Assembly (NCBI GenBank): GCA_965194515.1
Contig: OZ239146.1
Span: 1,984,001-2,048,000, forward strand
Reading direction: 5' to 3'
DNA: 64,000 nucleotides
From: Acidimicrobilacustris europaeus
GTDB lineage: Bacteria; Actinomycetota; Acidimicrobiia; Acidimicrobiales; Acidimicrobilacustridaceae
The notes under the pieces are model-generated. The model searched no databases. It was not told where the DNA came from and worked only from the letters and a program-made list of their open reading frames with translations. Position numbers and translations under genes: made by a program. Below, piece by piece: positions 53,692-63,594 of this stretch. Position 1 is the first letter of the stretch, and each line of letters begins with the position of its first letter.

Positions 53692-54975
53692 TCAGGCTAC
53701 GTAGTAGCCGCGCCCGAATGCGAAGCACCCCGCCAGCAGCACAATTGCGCTGATGGACCACCATGCCCATCGCAGGGCCCGACGATCAGCCAAATAGCCA
53801 CCAAGCACGAGGAAACACGGGAACAGCGCCAGCAAATACCGGCCCGTTCCCTGAAAGTCCTTGGTGCCAATCAAGGCAATCGCCAACATCGAGAAGCAGT
53901 AGAGGCCATAACCCCAGCCAAACTTCTTCCATACGTGCCAAGCCAGAAACAAGAACCCGAGCACGAAGAGTCCTTGAAGAATCACGGTGACGGCGTACTG
54001 CACTTTTTCGAAGGTGGCGGTGTCGCCGTTCTGAAGCCAATCCCAAAACCAGCGAGGCAGATTCTTGATCTGCTGGAACCACGTGATCTTGAACCAGGTT
54101 CGTGGCCCTGAGCCTTGATCCCATCCCGGAGCGCTCTGGACTTCATCGAATGCAAGCGGATGCCCAAACCGAATACCGAGATAGGTCATGTAGCCGACGA
54201 GACCGCCAAGCGATAGCAACACGCCTGCATCAGCTGGACGCAGTCGGCGCCACAACACGCGCGGGCGCCAACGCGATTCACCGGCTTCGATGACATGTCG
54301 ACGCCAAAGCGCAACGGCAACGAGTCCGACGATGAGCGCAATGCCAACTGGTCGAGTCGCAGTTGCAACGGCGCCAGCCAGACCCGCAAGGATCGTGTGA
54401 TCGCGTTCTAGAAGAAGAAACGCTCCCGCGGCGGCGAGCAGGAACAGCGCGTCGCCATACACCGCGCCAAACAAATAAAAGACATACGGATACACAAGCA
54501 AGGTGACGAGCGCGACTCGCGCAACCCGATCGGTGACGTGGTCGCGGAACCACTTGAAGATCGCGAGGAACGCTCCAAGACCACATGCGATTGTCACCAA
54601 CGAACCCAATAACTTCACCGAAACCGATGTGACGGAATGCAGCCCCCACAACACGCCGGGATACGCCGGGAAAAACGCGACCGCCGATTGCCTATCGGCT
54701 CCCGCGAACCAGTAACCCGATGTTGAAATCTGTGCGTACCAATTCCCATCGAATCGGAACCAACCGCTAAAGAGACCGGATCCCGGATACGGCGCTTCGT
54801 CGACGCCGCCGTAGGTTGCAAACGGCCCGCGGGCGCCGATCCAAACGGCAACGAAGAGTGCGACGAATACGACCGCCCACATCACAAACGCATCTACCCA
54901 CGGAGCGAAGCCAAGAACGCCACGGTCAGACCCAGTTTCGATGTCTGCGTCGCTCGACGCTGGGGCGGAAGGCAC
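53692..54975 (-). CDS. PIG-V-like membrane mannosyltransferase
   Basis: 427 residues with about ten hydrophobic segments. The first external loop holds FRFDGNWYAQISTSGYWF, the GT-C metal/donor motif, and VAFFPAYPGVLWGL follows, the PIG-V (GPI mannosyltransferase II) pattern seen in actinobacterial lipoglycan enzymes. Probably uses polyprenyl-phosphate mannose made by the next gene. First gene of the operon. Confidence 0.85.
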   Translation of the reverse strand: MPSAPASSDADIETGSDRGVLGFAPWVDAFVMWAVVFVALFVAVWIGARGPFATYGGVDEAPYPGSGLFSGWFRFDGNWYAQISTSGYWFAGADRQSAVAFFPAYPGVLWGLHSVTSVSVKLLGSLVTIACGLGAFLAIFKWFRDHVTDRVARVALVTLLVYPYVFYLFGAVYGDALFLLAAAGAFLLLERDHTILAGLAGAVATATRPVGIALIVGLVAVALWRRHVIEAGESRWRPRVLWRRLRPADAGVLLSLGGLVGYMTYLGIRFGHPLAFDEVQSAPGWDQGSGPRTWFKITWFQQIKNLPRWFWDWLQNGDTATFEKVQYAVTVILQGLFVLGFLFLAWHVWKKFGWGYGLYCFSMLAIALIGTKDFQGTGRYLLALFPCFLVLGGYLADRRALRWAWWSISAIVLLAGCFAFGRGYYVA

Positions 54976-55035
54976 ACCGAGACGCTACCTGTGGCGTCGG
55001 CGAGGCCCGGGGAGACCGGTAACGTGTCGCTTCTC

Positions 55036-55112
55036 GCCTCTGTGGCCAAGTTGGTTAAGGCAGCGGACTTTTAATCCGACGATCGTGGGTTCGACCCCCA
55101 CCGGAGGCACCA
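55036..55112 (+). tRNA. tRNA-Lys (anticodon UUU)
   Basis: Acceptor GCCTCTG with CGGAGGC, D-arm GGCC...GGC, anticodon loop CTTTTAA giving TTT, T-arm GTGGG-TTCGACC-CCCAC, CCA encoded. One mismatch closes the anticodon stem at the base. Followed by a strong hairpin. Confidence 0.92.
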
Positions 55113-55122
55113 TAAAACGCTC

Positions 55123-55150
55123 GAAGCGCCCACCATTCGGTGGGCGCTTC
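55123..55150. terminator. Perfect 12-bp hairpin after tRNA-Lys
   Basis: GAAGCGCCCACC, loop ATTC, GGTGGGCGCTTC, between tRNA-Lys (+) and the thioredoxin-like gene end (-). The minus strand continues GAGCGTTTTATGG, so it fits terminators on both sides. Confidence 0.75.
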
Positions 55151-55178
55151 GTCGTTCAAAACTCTTGCGAACAAGTGA

Positions 55179-55907
55179 TCAGACCGGGGACTTACCCGTC
55201 CGAGCTGCCTCGAGCAGAGCATTCCACTGATCTTCAGTGACTGCGCCACTTGTGCGGTAAACGATCTTGCCTTGTGCATCAGCCACGATGAAGTACGGGA
55301 ATCCTGAAACCCCAAGCGCACTACCTGCTTGGCTCTGCTTGTCATCGACGATGGTCGGGACGCTCCACTCTTCGCGACGCAACCAGTCGCCGGCTGGGAA
55401 GTTGCCCTTTGCCGGGTCATTCGATGTCGCAACAGTTACGAGGTCAACGTCGGCAGGCATTCCGGATGCGTTAAGCCACTCCTGAATACGCGGTACCTCT
55501 TTCTGGCAGAAGGAACACCAGTGAGCGACAACCATGATGATGTGCGGCTTCCCATTGGGGGCGATGGTCATTTGCTTGCCATCGAACTGCTGGCCGGTCA
55601 CCGTCGGGAAGACCGTGCCCACTGCGGGATCGGGACCTGAGTCAGGAATCTTCGTCAACCCAGTTCCCGAAACTGCAATCTGGCCATATTCAAGGTTTCC
55701 GCTCGGCACAACCGTGCCGCCGCTCGGCGATGCGCCGCCGCCGGAGGAACCGCTGCTGCGACCAACTGCAACAGCGAATACGCCGACAACAAAGACGATC
55801 GCAACAATGCCGACCCAGATCCACTTCGTGGAACTGCCTTTGCCCGCATTCGATGCAGCGCGCACTTTTTGCGACGAGGACTTCTTTGCCCCTGGACGAT
55901 TACTCAC
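55179..55907 (-). CDS. Membrane-anchored thioredoxin-fold protein (DsbA/TlpA-like)
   Basis: 242 residues: cytoplasmic Lys-rich start, one helix at about 29-49, Gly/Ser linker, then a thioredoxin fold with WCSFC (Cys131, Cys134) and the cis-Pro loop GVSGFPYFIV. The starting Met overlaps the DsbB stop. The neighbour suggests it is the oxidant of secreted proteins, reoxidised by DsbB. The CSFC dipeptide is unusual for DsbA (CPHC). Confidence 0.88.
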   Translation of the reverse strand: MSNRPGAKKSSSQKVRAASNAGKGSSTKWIWVGIVAIVFVVGVFAVAVGRSSGSSGGGASPSGGTVVPSGNLEYGQIAVSGTGLTKIPDSGPDPAVGTVFPTVTGQQFDGKQMTIAPNGKPHIIMVVAHWCSFCQKEVPRIQEWLNASGMPADVDLVTVATSNDPAKGNFPAGDWLRREEWSVPTIVDDKQSQAGSALGVSGFPYFIVADAQGKIVYRTSGAVTEDQWNALLEAARTGKSPV

Positions 55908-56482
55908 GCGGTTACCTCTACTTCTTCGGTGATTTCAGAATCACTGTCGGACGGATCACTTGCTAACAACAACGCAATCATGAACACAGCAGCTGAAAGT
56001 GCCATGAAAGGAAGAGTGACGAAATCGAATTCGTTCACGAATTTGGTAGTGCATGGCGCATCAGCGGTGCAGAACGAGGTCCCGGTTGATGGCGGGAACC
56101 ACTGGATCCATGAGTGATAGGCCGAAATCACAATGCTGATGCACAAAACTGGGATGGCGTAGATCTTGATTGCCGCATCGCGTCGCCACGCAGCGATTCC
56201 GAGGATCACTGACCATGGGTACAAGCAGATGCGCTGATACCAACACAACTCGCACGGCACATAGCCCTGCACCCTCGAGTAATAGAGCGAACCCAGCGTC
56301 GTAACGAGTGCAATCACCCAAGCAAGAGGGAGGGCGATACGTCCGACCTGGAATCGAAGTTCGCTAAACGCGTCGGGATTACCGAAACGCCGGACGAGTG
56401 CACCAACGAGCACGGCAATGGAGCCGGCCCAACAGGCCAAGGCGAGAACTCCGAAGAAGAACGAGAAGGACTGGACATTCAT
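55904..56482 (-). CDS. dsbB: DsbB-like disulfide-bond formation protein
   Basis: 192 residues, four to five transmembrane segments, first redox pair Cys77-Cys80 (PCELCWYQR) and second pair Cys138/Cys144 (FCTADAPC), the DsbB layout with quinone-side and substrate-side cysteines. ATG 56482 begins the first helix; a longer frame adds 53 residues from the divergent spacer. Many Actinomycetota use VKOR instead, so a DsbB is of note. Confidence 0.88.
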   Translation of the reverse strand: MNVQSFSFFFGVLALACWAGSIAVLVGALVRRFGNPDAFSELRFQVGRIALPLAWVIALVTTLGSLYYSRVQGYVPCELCWYQRICLYPWSVILGIAAWRRDAAIKIYAIPVLCISIVISAYHSWIQWFPPSTGTSFCTADAPCTTKFVNEFDFVTLPFMALSAAVFMIALLLASDPSDSDSEITEEVEVTA

Positions 56483-56609
56483 GCCCGCTAATCCTCGCAG
56501 AATCCCGGCGCCGGACCAACGCGGACCCAATTTTCCGACACTGAAAGCGGTAAGCGAGTGCCGCGCCCAACCAGAAGCAGTGGCTGCGGCCAGACCGTAG
56601 GCTCGGCCA

Positions 56610-57077
56610 ATGAGCTCTTCGCCCGCTGAACACACCGTCATCGCCGCCGTCGACTTCTCTGATCATGGTGAGCAGATCATCCGCGAAGGACTACTTCTCG
56701 CTCGTGCCGCAGGATCCTCGCTGCACCTCATCCACGTCGCCGCCGGAGAGCCAGCACTTGCGGGCTACGACAAAGAAGACATCAGCCCGTTTACCCGATC
56801 CGCCCGTGCCGGCGAACTCACTGATGAACATCGAAAGGTTCGCGAACTCGCTGATTCGCTGAGCGATACCACTGGCGTCGATGTGCACCCACTCGTCATC
56901 ATGGGCCCGGCTTCCGAGACGCTTCTCACTGCGATCGATGAACTCAACGCCACGCACATCGTGCTTGGGACACACGGCCATGGCGGAATGCATCACCTCA
57001 TGTTCGGCAGCGTCGCACAAGAGCTTGTACGCCGGAGCAACGTTCCCGTCCTGCTCGTCCCCGTCGTCAAGCGCTGA
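56610..57077 (+). CDS. Universal stress protein
   Basis: 155 residues, UspA fold: VIAAVDFSDHGEQIIREGLLLARAAGSSLHLIHV, then HIVLGTHGHGGMHHLMFGSVAQELVRRSNVPVLLVP with the ATP-binding G2xG9xG(S) pattern. First gene of a three-gene unit with a second Usp and a P-type ATPase. Confidence 0.9.
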   Translation: MSSSPAEHTVIAAVDFSDHGEQIIREGLLLARAAGSSLHLIHVAAGEPALAGYDKEDISPFTRSARAGELTDEHRKVRELADSLSDTTGVDVHPLVIMGPASETLLTAIDELNATHIVLGTHGHGGMHHLMFGSVAQELVRRSNVPVLLVPVVKR

Positions 57078-57094
57078 AAGTTAAGGAGTTCACG

Positions 57095-57523
57095 ATGGGA
57101 AAGATCGTTGTCGGAGTAGACGGTTCTGCCGGATCACGAGATGCCCTCCGATGGGCGTTCTCCGAGGCCAAGTTGCGCGGCGCATCCCTCGAGGTCGTCA
57201 TCGTTTGGCAGTATCCCATCACCTCGTCTCTGCCGACTTTCGGCGCGATGAGCACACCTGAAGATTTTGAAACTGATGCGCGAACTGCGCTTCTTGCGAT
57301 CGTTGCCGACGAAGGAATCTCCGCCGAGGCGCCGATTCCTGTGAGCACATTGGTCGCCGAGGGGAACGCTGCACGCGCGCTTCTCGACGCTTCCGATGCC
57401 GCGGAGCTCCTCGTCGTCGGATCGCGTGGGCGCGGCGGCTTTACAGGAGTGCTTGTTGGTTCAGTCAGCCAACAGTGTGTGCACCACGCCAAGTGCCCCG
57501 TGGTTGTTGTCCATCCAAACTAA
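57095..57523 (+). CDS. Universal stress protein
   Basis: 142 residues: IVVGVDGSAGSRDALRWAFSEA and LLVVGSRGRGGFTGVLVGSVSQQCVHHAKCPVVVV, the ATP-binding type. AAGGAG lies eight bases upstream. 17 bp after the previous Usp. Confidence 0.92.
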   Translation: MGKIVVGVDGSAGSRDALRWAFSEAKLRGASLEVVIVWQYPITSSLPTFGAMSTPEDFETDARTALLAIVADEGISAEAPIPVSTLVAEGNAARALLDASDAAELLVVGSRGRGGFTGVLVGSVSQQCVHHAKCPVVVVHPN

Positions 57524-57546
57524 GTACATCTGGCGGAAATCACGAT

Positions 57547-59910
57547 ATGGAAACAACGCTGCGAGGCTTGAGCAGTTCCGACGTCTCCGAACGGCTTTCT
57601 GACGGGCGTACAAACGACGTTACGGATCCCACGAGTCGCACAATCGGCCAAATCTTCAAAGCGAACGTCTTCACGCCGTTCAACTTTCTTCTCGGCATCT
57701 TGCTTGTCATCGTCTTCGCTATCGGTGAATACAAGGACGGCCTCTTTGGATTTGTACTTGTCGCGAACGCCAGTATCGGAATCTTTCAAGAAGTTCGCTC
57801 AAAGCGTTCACTTGACGCACTTGCCGTTCTCAACGCACCACATTCAACCGTTCGACGCGATGGCGCCGATGTAACAGTTGCATCCAAAGACGTTGTCCTT
57901 GACGACATCATCATCCTCATAGTGGGCGACCAGATCGTGGTTGACGGAGAGATTCTCGAGAGCACCAACCTCGAAATCGATGAGTCGCTGCTGACAGGCG
58001 AAGCCGACCCCGTCGATAAGGCGACCACCGACAAGGTGATGTCAGGGAGCTTCGTTGTCGCCGGAAGCGGCGTCATGCGGGCAACGGCGGTTGGCGCCGA
58101 TTCGTACGCATTCCGCCTTTCGAGCGAAGCCCGCCGCTTCTCTCTTGTGAAGAGCGAACTACGAACAGGCATTAATCGAATTATCACGATCGTCGGTTGG
58201 ATGATGATCCCGATTGCGATTCTTTTAGTCACATCGCAACTCGCATCCCAAGACGGATTCGTCCATGCGGTACAGGGCTCCGTCGCCGGACTCGTTGCCA
58301 TGGTCCCCGAAGGACTGGTCCTTCTCACAAGCATCGCGTTCGCTCTTGGCGCTACCCGCCTCGCCAGCAAGAAGGTCCTGACGCAAGAACTTGCGGCGAT
58401 TGAAGGATTAGCGCGAGTCGACACCATCTGTCTCGACAAAACCGGCACTCTCACCGAAGGCTCGCTCTCGCTTTCGACTGTTGAACACCTCAGCAGTAGC
58501 GATACGTCATCGGTGAACGCCGTTTCTGTTCTCGCAGCAATCGGTGAGTCAGACGATCATCCGAACCCAAGCCTTGCGGCCATCGTTGCCGAGTACCCCA
58601 CCGGCCCTGGATGGACACTCACCGACTCGATCGCGTTCTCTTCGGCTCGCAAGTGGAGCGCTGCAGAGTTTGCCGATCATGGCGCGTGGTACCTAGGAGC
58701 CCCCGACATTCTCCTCGACAGCGCAACCGCTGGTTCCACACTCACATCAGCGAAAGAACGCCTTCAGCACTACTCGAGTCGTGGTCAACGCGTCTTGCTG
58801 CTGGCGTCATCGCCTTCTGGCCTCAATGGCGAAATGCTTCCCACCGAGCTTGTACCTACAGCACTTGTGGTGCTCGACGAACAACTTCGCGAGTCCGCTC
58901 CACAAACAATTACGTACTTCGGTGAACAAGGTGTTGTTGTCAAGGTCATTTCTGGAGACAGCCCAGTCACTGTTGGTGCAGTCGCGACCCGTTGCGGTGT
59001 GCCAGGAGCAGACTCACCGATCGATGCACGCACTCTTCCCGAAGATCAAGAAGCTCTTGCCGATGTGCTCGAGAAGTACTCCGTATTCGGACGCGTGACT
59101 CCTCAGCAGAAACGTGCGATGGTGCACGCCCTCCAGTCACGAGGGCACACCGTTGCGATGACCGGCGACGGCGTTAACGACACACTCGCCCTCAAAGATG
59201 CTGACGTTGGCGTTGCAATGGGTTCGGGCTCTGCTGCAGCGCGCGCGGTCGCTCGGTTCGTCCTCCTCGCCAACGACTTCTCGGTGTTCCCTTCGGTAGT
59301 CAACGAAGGTCGCCGCGTGATCGCGAACGTTGAACGCGTCTCCAATCTCTTTCTCACCAAGACGTTCTATGCAGTCGTCTTGGCACTTGCTGTTGGCATC
59401 GGCCACATTCCATTCCCATTTCTGCCCAGACACTTCACGATCATTTCTTCGCTGACGATCGGCATACCTGGCTTCTTCCTCGCACTTTCACAGAACAATC
59501 GCCGGGCAATGTCTGGCTTCCTCAGGCGAGTCTTGAAATTCGCGATTCCTGCGGGCGTCATCGCGGCAACCGCCACGCTCACCGCATACACCCTTGAACG
59601 CAGATCTGATGTTCCCCTCGAACAGGCTCGCACCGTCGCCGTCATCACGTTGTTCACTGTTGCAATGTGGGTATTAGTCATTCTTTGTCGACCGATGCTC
59701 TGGTGGAAATACCTGCTCGTCATCGGGATGGCCGTTTCCTTTGTCGGAGTGTTGGTGATTCCCGGCCTGCGCGAGTACTTCGACCTTCTGCTTCCCGATG
59801 CACGCGACATTGCAAGCGCAGTAGGCATCGGCGTGATTGCTTCCGCAATCATCGAAGCCGGCTGGCGATTGACCGACTGGTCAGTTCCGCCGCAAGTTTC
59901 TTCCGACTAA
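57547..59910 (+). CDS. P-type cation ATPase, CtpE-like
   Basis: 787 residues, no metal-binding N domain. Actuator ESLLTGEADPVDK, helix 4 MVPEGLVLLTSIAFALG, QELAAIEGLARVDTICLDKTGTLTEG, and MTGDGVNDTLALKDADVG. The VPEGL and AAIEGLARVD strings match mycobacterial CtpE, reported to be a Ca2+ importer/homeostasis ATPase. ATG 57547 is preferred; in-frame sequence before it overlaps the Usp gene. The Usp genes upstream may supply ATP-dependent regulation. Confidence 0.88.
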   Translation: METTLRGLSSSDVSERLSDGRTNDVTDPTSRTIGQIFKANVFTPFNFLLGILLVIVFAIGEYKDGLFGFVLVANASIGIFQEVRSKRSLDALAVLNAPHSTVRRDGADVTVASKDVVLDDIIILIVGDQIVVDGEILESTNLEIDESLLTGEADPVDKATTDKVMSGSFVVAGSGVMRATAVGADSYAFRLSSEARRFSLVKSELRTGINRIITIVGWMMIPIAILLVTSQLASQDGFVHAVQGSVAGLVAMVPEGLVLLTSIAFALGATRLASKKVLTQELAAIEGLARVDTICLDKTGTLTEGSLSLSTVEHLSSSDTSSVNAVSVLAAIGESDDHPNPSLAAIVAEYPTGPGWTLTDSIAFSSARKWSAAEFADHGAWYLGAPDILLDSATAGSTLTSAKERLQHYSSRGQRVLLLASSPSGLNGEMLPTELVPTALVVLDEQLRESAPQTITYFGEQGVVVKVISGDSPVTVGAVATRCGVPGADSPIDARTLPEDQEALADVLEKYSVFGRVTPQQKRAMVHALQSRGHTVAMTGDGVNDTLALKDADVGVAMGSGSAAARAVARFVLLANDFSVFPSVVNEGRRVIANVERVSNLFLTKTFYAVVLALAVGIGHIPFPFLPRHFTIISSLTIGIPGFFLALSQNNRRAMSGFLRRVLKFAIPAGVIAATATLTAYTLERRSDVPLEQARTVAVITLFTVAMWVLVILCRPMLWWKYLLVIGMAVSFVGVLVIPGLREYFDLLLPDARDIASAVGIGVIASAIIEAGWRLTDWSVPPQVSSD

Positions 59911-59972
59911 TTCCTCGTTGCCGCGAGGCTGATGCTCATTCGAAGGCAACGCGGAACGACGTTGCTTCCGTC

Positions 59973-60453
59973 CTATCGGCCTGTGTGGCCGAATCCGCCT
60001 TCGCCGCGTTCTGACTCGCCGAGATGATCAAAGTCGTCAACGGGTACCAACACCACATGCTCCACTCGCTGCACAACGAGTTGCGCGATTCGTTCACCGC
60101 GTTTGACCTCGAATGGCTCGACAGGATCGGTGTTTATCAACAGCACCTTGAGTTCGCCGCGGTACCCACTATCGATGAGACCTGGAGAATTGAGACAGGT
60201 CACGCCGTTTTTTAGGGCGAGTCCGCTTCGAGGCTGGACGAACCCTGCATGACCCTCGGGAATCGCAACCGCAAGGCCTGTGGGCACCAAGGCTCTACCC
60301 CCTGCGGGCAGAAGAACGACGGATTCACGCGCAAGAAGATCGAGCCCAGCATCGCCAACGCGGGCGTAGGTCGGCAGCTCAAGATCAGGGTCGAGACGCA
60401 TCACGGGAACTTCAAGCACCAGCCGATCGTAGGACGGTGCGTAGGATCCGGTC

Positions 60454-60455
<2 letters not shown>
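59973..60455 (-). CDS. dut: dUTP diphosphatase
   Basis: 160 residues: LPTYARVGDAGLDLLA, PRSGLALKNGV, NSPGLIDSGYRGELKVLLINTD, RGERIAQLVVQ and the C-terminal GEGGFGHTGR, all five dUTPase motifs. If ATG 60455 is used, its start codon overlaps orn's by two bases head to head; GTG 60419 would leave a short spacer and equally fits the family length. Confidence 0.92.
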
Positions 60456-61020
<565 letters not shown>

Positions 61021-61057
61021 TTGGCTCGCCGCCGTCGGGCGGTAGTGTCGGAACGTC

Positions 61058-62179
61058 ATGGGGGACGCACACGATCACAACGGGCATGCACACAGCGCAG
61101 AAGCGCCACGCGTGCCGCGCCAAGAACAAGAAGACGCCTCCACCGAAATTACTGAAGTCGCGCGCGGCATCCTGCGCCTGCAACTTCCCACCGACTTCAC
61201 CGGTCTCGGTCATGTGAATACCTATGCCATCGAAGACTCACGCGGGTTCACACTCGTCGATCCCGGTCTCCCCAGTGACGAATCCTGGGCCGCGTTGCAA
61301 GATCGGATGCGCGACGCAAACATTCCGCTGGCGCGAGTCCACACCGTGTACATCACCCATTCGCATCCCGATCATTTCGGTGGCGCACATCGAATTGTCG
61401 AAGCCAGTCATGCCGATGTCCTGACATCAACGATGTTCCGCAAGTGGACTGATCTTCTTGATCTCGATGAAACACCGCTTGAGCCGCTTGATCCTGCCGA
61501 CGCAGTTGAAGCCGCAACCATTCTCGATGCAATCGGCAACACCGACGAGGCCGATATGGAAGCAGCCTTCCCGGGCTTCAAGGCATTCCGCGACCGCATT
61601 CGCGCCGCTATCGCCGACGGTCGCATCGAAGAGGTGTCGTGGATGAAAGCTCCGCGCCCCACAATCGTGGTTGACGATGCGCAACGAGTTCGTATGGGCG
61701 ATCGCGATTGGGTCGCAGTCTTCACCCCGGGCCACACACACGATCATTTGTGCATGTGGAACCCCGAAGATGGCGTCTTGCTTTCGGGTGATCATGTTCT
61801 GCCCACCATCACGCCACACATCGCCGGTTTCATGGGTGGCGATCCGCTCTCGAATTATCTGAAGAACCTCGACAAGGTTGCTGGGCTCGAAGGGATCACC
61901 ACCGTCTTGCCCGCTCATGGGCATCCATTCACCGATCTTTCGGGTCGCTGCGAGGCCATCAAGGACCATCACGCCACTCGCCTTCAACTTCTCGTTGACG
62001 CGGCCCCCGAGGCGGGCTGGGCTCCCATCACGAAGTGGTCCGAGTACTTGTTCTCTCCGCGCAGTCGGGGCCCTATGGCCGATAGCGAGACCTACGCCCA
62101 CCTCGAAAATCTTCGTCTTGCCGGCAAGGCCGAACGGCGCGCTGCCGAAGAGGGTTTCGACTACCGCGTCGAGTACTGA
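61058..62179 (+). CDS. MBL-fold metallohydrolase with winged-helix C terminus
   Basis: 373 residues. Metal motif HSHPDHFGG, then FTPGHTHDHLCMW and LFSGDHVLPTITPHIA-like LLSGDHVLPTITPH, and a C-terminal helical segment. It belongs to the glyoxalase-II/LACTB2-like branch (hydrolysis of thioesters or other). An unusual His-rich N terminus (HDHNGHAHS) could bind metal. Six bases from the MFS gene. Confidence 0.88.
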   Translation: MGDAHDHNGHAHSAEAPRVPRQEQEDASTEITEVARGILRLQLPTDFTGLGHVNTYAIEDSRGFTLVDPGLPSDESWAALQDRMRDANIPLARVHTVYITHSHPDHFGGAHRIVEASHADVLTSTMFRKWTDLLDLDETPLEPLDPADAVEAATILDAIGNTDEADMEAAFPGFKAFRDRIRAAIADGRIEEVSWMKAPRPTIVVDDAQRVRMGDRDWVAVFTPGHTHDHLCMWNPEDGVLLSGDHVLPTITPHIAGFMGGDPLSNYLKNLDKVAGLEGITTVLPAHGHPFTDLSGRCEAIKDHHATRLQLLVDAAPEAGWAPITKWSEYLFSPRSRGPMADSETYAHLENLRLAGKAERRAAEEGFDYRVEY

Positions 62180-62184
62180 CCTTC

Positions 62185-63576
62185 ATGGCAGAAACGATTT
62201 CGGCCAAACAACTGCTACGCACTCGTTCGGTCACGCCGTTCTTGTTGGCTTCGGTGGCATCAACCATTGCCACGATGATTCAGATCACTGCTCTGGGCAA
62301 ACAGATCTATGACATGACCGGGCGCGACCTCGATCTTGGTCTTCTCGGTCTTGCCGAATTCGCGCCAGCGTTCCTCCTCATGACAGTGACTGGCTCTCTT
62401 GCCGATCGTTTCGACCGTCGCCATATTGCGTCGATCGGGCTGGGTGTCGAAGTCCTCGCCTCCGGCATGCTCGCCTGGTACATCGCGACACAACCCACAG
62501 CGACTTTGCCGATCTTTGCCATCGTGATCGTCTTTGGTGTTGGTCGCGCGTTCGTAAGCCCCGCAACCCGTTCAATGCCCGCCGATATTGCGCCTGACGG
62601 CAGCATCCCCCGACTCATCGCATTCCATGTGGGTTGCTGGCAAGCGAGCGCCATCATTGGCCCAGTACTCGCTGGCTTTCTCTTTGTCGTTTCCCCAACT
62701 TGGCCATTCATCGCGTGCATGATTCTGACTGCAGTAGGTGCGGTCCTTATTCAATTCGCTCGTCCTCGGCCCGATCGCATCGCCCCAGGAAAATCGTTCG
62801 TCAGCGAGCAGGAAGCATCACTGATCGACCTTGCCGATGAAATGCGACCTGCAGAAATGCTCGACGTTCTCGGTGAGCAGAATGCCGACCACATCGCTCA
62901 CAAATCGCTTACCCCCAACCTCGCTTCGAGCGGCGTTCCCAAGAAGAAGAAACGAACATTCCACGAAGCATTCGAAGGCTTCCGCGTCATTCGACGCAAC
63001 CCAGCATTGCTAGGCGCAATTTCTCTCGACCTCTTCGCGGTGTTGTTTGGCGGCGCAGTCGCGCTCCTACCGGCAATCGCTGAAAACCGATTGGGCGTTG
63101 GTGCTGTGGGTCTGGGTTGGCTGCGCGCCGCAGGCGGTATCGGCGCAGCAGTTGTCACGATTCTGTTGAGCATCAAACCGATTCAGCGACGCACCGGGCC
63201 GGTGATGTTCATCTCTGTTGCTCTCTTCGGCGTGTTCACAATCACGCTAGGAATGACGCACAGTTTCGCGATCGCATTTCTTAGTGTGATGTTGTTGAGC
63301 GCAGCTGATTCGGTAAGCGTCTTCATCAGAAGCACGCTGGTTCCGTTGGTGACGCCGTCGTCGACTCGTGGGCGAGTCATGGCCGTCGAAGGTGTCTTTA
63401 TCGGAGCATCGAATGAACTCGGAGCATTCGAATCAGGAGTAGCTGGCCAATTGCTCGGCACGGGACGCGCTGTCGTCTTTGGCGGTGTTGCCACGATCGG
63501 TGTCGTGATCTGCTGGATCGTGTTATTCCCGGTGTTGTGGCGTTACGACCGCTTCCCCGACCAACCGCCGGATTGA
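62185..63576 (+). CDS. MFS transporter, DHA3-like
   Basis: 463 residues with about 12 hydrophobic segments; LADRFDRRHIASIG is the family motif A variant and VFGVGRAFVSPATRSMPADI the EntS-like motif. A long central loop (residues about 190-255) joins two six-helix halves. Cotranscribed with the MBL hydrolase. Substrate unknown. Confidence 0.88.
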   Translation: MAETISAKQLLRTRSVTPFLLASVASTIATMIQITALGKQIYDMTGRDLDLGLLGLAEFAPAFLLMTVTGSLADRFDRRHIASIGLGVEVLASGMLAWYIATQPTATLPIFAIVIVFGVGRAFVSPATRSMPADIAPDGSIPRLIAFHVGCWQASAIIGPVLAGFLFVVSPTWPFIACMILTAVGAVLIQFARPRPDRIAPGKSFVSEQEASLIDLADEMRPAEMLDVLGEQNADHIAHKSLTPNLASSGVPKKKKRTFHEAFEGFRVIRRNPALLGAISLDLFAVLFGGAVALLPAIAENRLGVGAVGLGWLRAAGGIGAAVVTILLSIKPIQRRTGPVMFISVALFGVFTITLGMTHSFAIAFLSVMLLSAADSVSVFIRSTLVPLVTPSSTRGRVMAVEGVFIGASNELGAFESGVAGQLLGTGRAVVFGGVATIGVVICWIVLFPVLWRYDRFPDQPPD

Positions 63577-63594
63577 TCGCGTCGTCAACAGCGG

